Positions 15,567 to 16,010 of a stretch of 16,010 bases of DNA are shown piece after piece. The notes beneath the pieces were generated by a model. That model searched no databases and was not told the DNA's origin. It saw nothing but the letters and a program-made list of their open reading frames with translations. A program made the position numbers and the translations under genes. Position 1 is the first letter of the stretch. Every line of letters starts with the position of its first letter. Source of the DNA: Ancrocorticia sp052089425 (GTDB lineage: Bacteria > Actinomycetota > Actinomycetes > Actinomycetales > Actinomycetaceae); the NCBI RefSeq assembly GCF_052089425.1, contig NZ_JBQCZW010000042.1:1-16010 (forward strand), given 5' to 3'.

Positions 15567-15911
15567 TCAGTGCTTCCAGCTACCGCAATCCACTGGGAGT
15601 GGGGCCGGGTTTGACCTGCAAATCTTATCGTTCGTAATGTTTGAACTGACCGATGCCGAGGTCGTGGTTCCATACCCGAGCTTGTTAGCCAGAGATTTGT
15701 TAGACTGCCCGCTGTTGTACTTGAACTCCGTTGTCACAAACTTGTTGTCAGCCGCATTATCCTTGAGCTTGATAGTCTTTGCACTAACGGTTACTTTTCC
15801 ACCCATGGATGTGTGCGTCCAGCTTCCAGCCATCGCCGGAGCAGACATCGAAAACGCTACGCAAGCACCTGCGATGCACGCCGCGACTTTGTGCGAAATG
15901 TTGTACCTCAT
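15567..15911 (-). CDS. Secreted Cys-pair peptide, candidate bacteriocin (lactococcin-972-like position)
   Basis: A 114-residue precursor. The N-terminus is a clear Sec signal peptide: basic MRYNISHK, hydrophobic core about 9-24, and an APAMA/GSW cleavage site after residue 28, leaving an 86-residue mature chain. That chain is Ser/Thr/Lys/Asn-rich and ends with two Cys (98 and 109) around a Pro-rich loop, so a disulfide is plausible. GSWTH opens the mature form and GSWKH closes the protein. The N-terminal Trp-His spacing recalls lactococcin 972 (starting EGTWQH), but the family's WSNYYH-like core is absent and lactococcin 972 has no Cys. AAAGGGG lies 6 bases before the ATG. It leads the permease-ATPase operon. 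Bacteriocin function is inferred from context; an envelope-stress or adhesive peptide is possible. Confidence 0.75.
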   Translation of the reverse strand: MRYNISHKVAACIAGACVAFSMSAPAMAGSWTHTSMGGKVTVSAKTIKLKDNAADNKFVTTEFKYNSGQSNKSLANKLGYGTTTSASVSSNITNDKICRSNPAPLPVDCGSWKH

Positions 15912-15917
15912 TGTTAT

Positions 15918-15930
15918 CCCCTTTCCGGGG
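15918..15930 (-). promoter_or_regulatory. Hairpin that would mask the peptide gene's ribosome site
   Basis: On the minus strand CCCC-GGAAA-GGGG pairs the GGGG of the Shine-Dalgarno with CCCC just upstream, and further C-runs (15934-15938 and 15940-15943) could compete. The stem is only 4 bp but is all G-C. Translation of the peptide could therefore be limited by this structure; this is prediction only. Confidence 0.3.
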
Positions 15931-15968
15931 GTTGGGGGAGGGAGTCTCCAGTGGCGCCCGTTACCTTG

Positions 15969-15996
15969 TTGACAGGTCCTTTTGACGGGTGTTGAT
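15969..15996 (-). repeat. Three GTCAA-type repeats upstream of the peptide operon
   Basis: On the plus strand TTGAC at 15969 and 15982 and TTGAT at 15992 recur at steps of 13 and 10 bases. They lie 58-85 bases upstream of the peptide ATG, where activator or repressor sites would sit. The region runs to the window edge and no clear -10/-35 pair for the operon could be picked. Confidence 0.25.
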
Positions 15997-16010
15997 TGGG
16001 CTTGTCGGTC

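Noticed and set aside
1..16010. CRISPR array, tRNA genes, insertion sequence or transposase
   Set aside because: No regularly spaced repeats, no tRNA cloverleaf and no transposase-like protein or terminal repeats were found on either strand.

Overview
The window looks like a moderately GC-rich chromosome segment from an actinobacterium. Actinomycetaceae (Arcanobacterium/Trueperella/Actinomyces-like) is my best guess. The basis is a codirectional argH-mpg-tyrS block that runs into what looks like an actinobacterial rRNA operon leader, plus compact gene spacing with 4-bp start/stop overlaps and possible leaderless starts. The genus is inference; no 16S sequence lies inside the window.

Positions 1-4244 are core. 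Reading the minus strand from right to left, argH (argininosuccinate lyase), mpg (alkyladenine DNA glycosylase), a small PUA/EVE-like gene and tyrS (tyrosyl-tRNA synthetase) follow one another. A 387-base non-coding stretch then carries two sigma-70-type promoters and a leader motif typical of actinobacterial 16S operons. The rRNA genes themselves should lie just beyond the left edge. Positions 4289-6310 hold a DUF262-type protein of the GmrSD/type IV restriction superfamily, wedged directly upstream of argH. Its nucleotide-site motif is intact, but the His expected in the HNH-like (DUF1524) part appears to be missing.

Positions 6425-10667 form a metabolic and transport section. It has an ArcB/E. 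coli-ArgF-type ornithine carbamoyltransferase (plus), overlapping tail to tail with a ZIP-family metal transporter (minus). An NfsA/Frp-type flavin oxidoreductase (minus) follows, divergent from a DHA2-family drug/proton antiporter (plus). Two genes here (OTC and the oxidoreductase) have a -10-like hexamer exactly six bases before the ATG and little or no Shine-Dalgarno, consistent with leaderless mRNAs.

Positions 10668-16010 are less GC-rich. Hand counts of single 60-base lines give 40/60 GC at 9721-9780 but 28/60 at 11281-11340 and 25/60 at 15721-15780. This part reads as an accessory peptide-export/bacteriocin island. One side is a full-length ABC exporter (plus), preceded by a possible 26-residue micro-ORF. 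Convergent to it, across a perfect 12-bp hairpin terminator, is a tight minus-strand operon: a secreted 114-aa peptide with a signal sequence, then a 737-aa two-domain membrane permease, then a MacB/LolD-type ATPase. This order matches lactococcin-972-type bacteriocin operons. The peptide, however, is unlike lactococcin 972: it has two Cys near its C-terminus and a GSWxH motif at both ends of the predicted mature chain. This operon is the best candidate for a previously undescribed system in the window.
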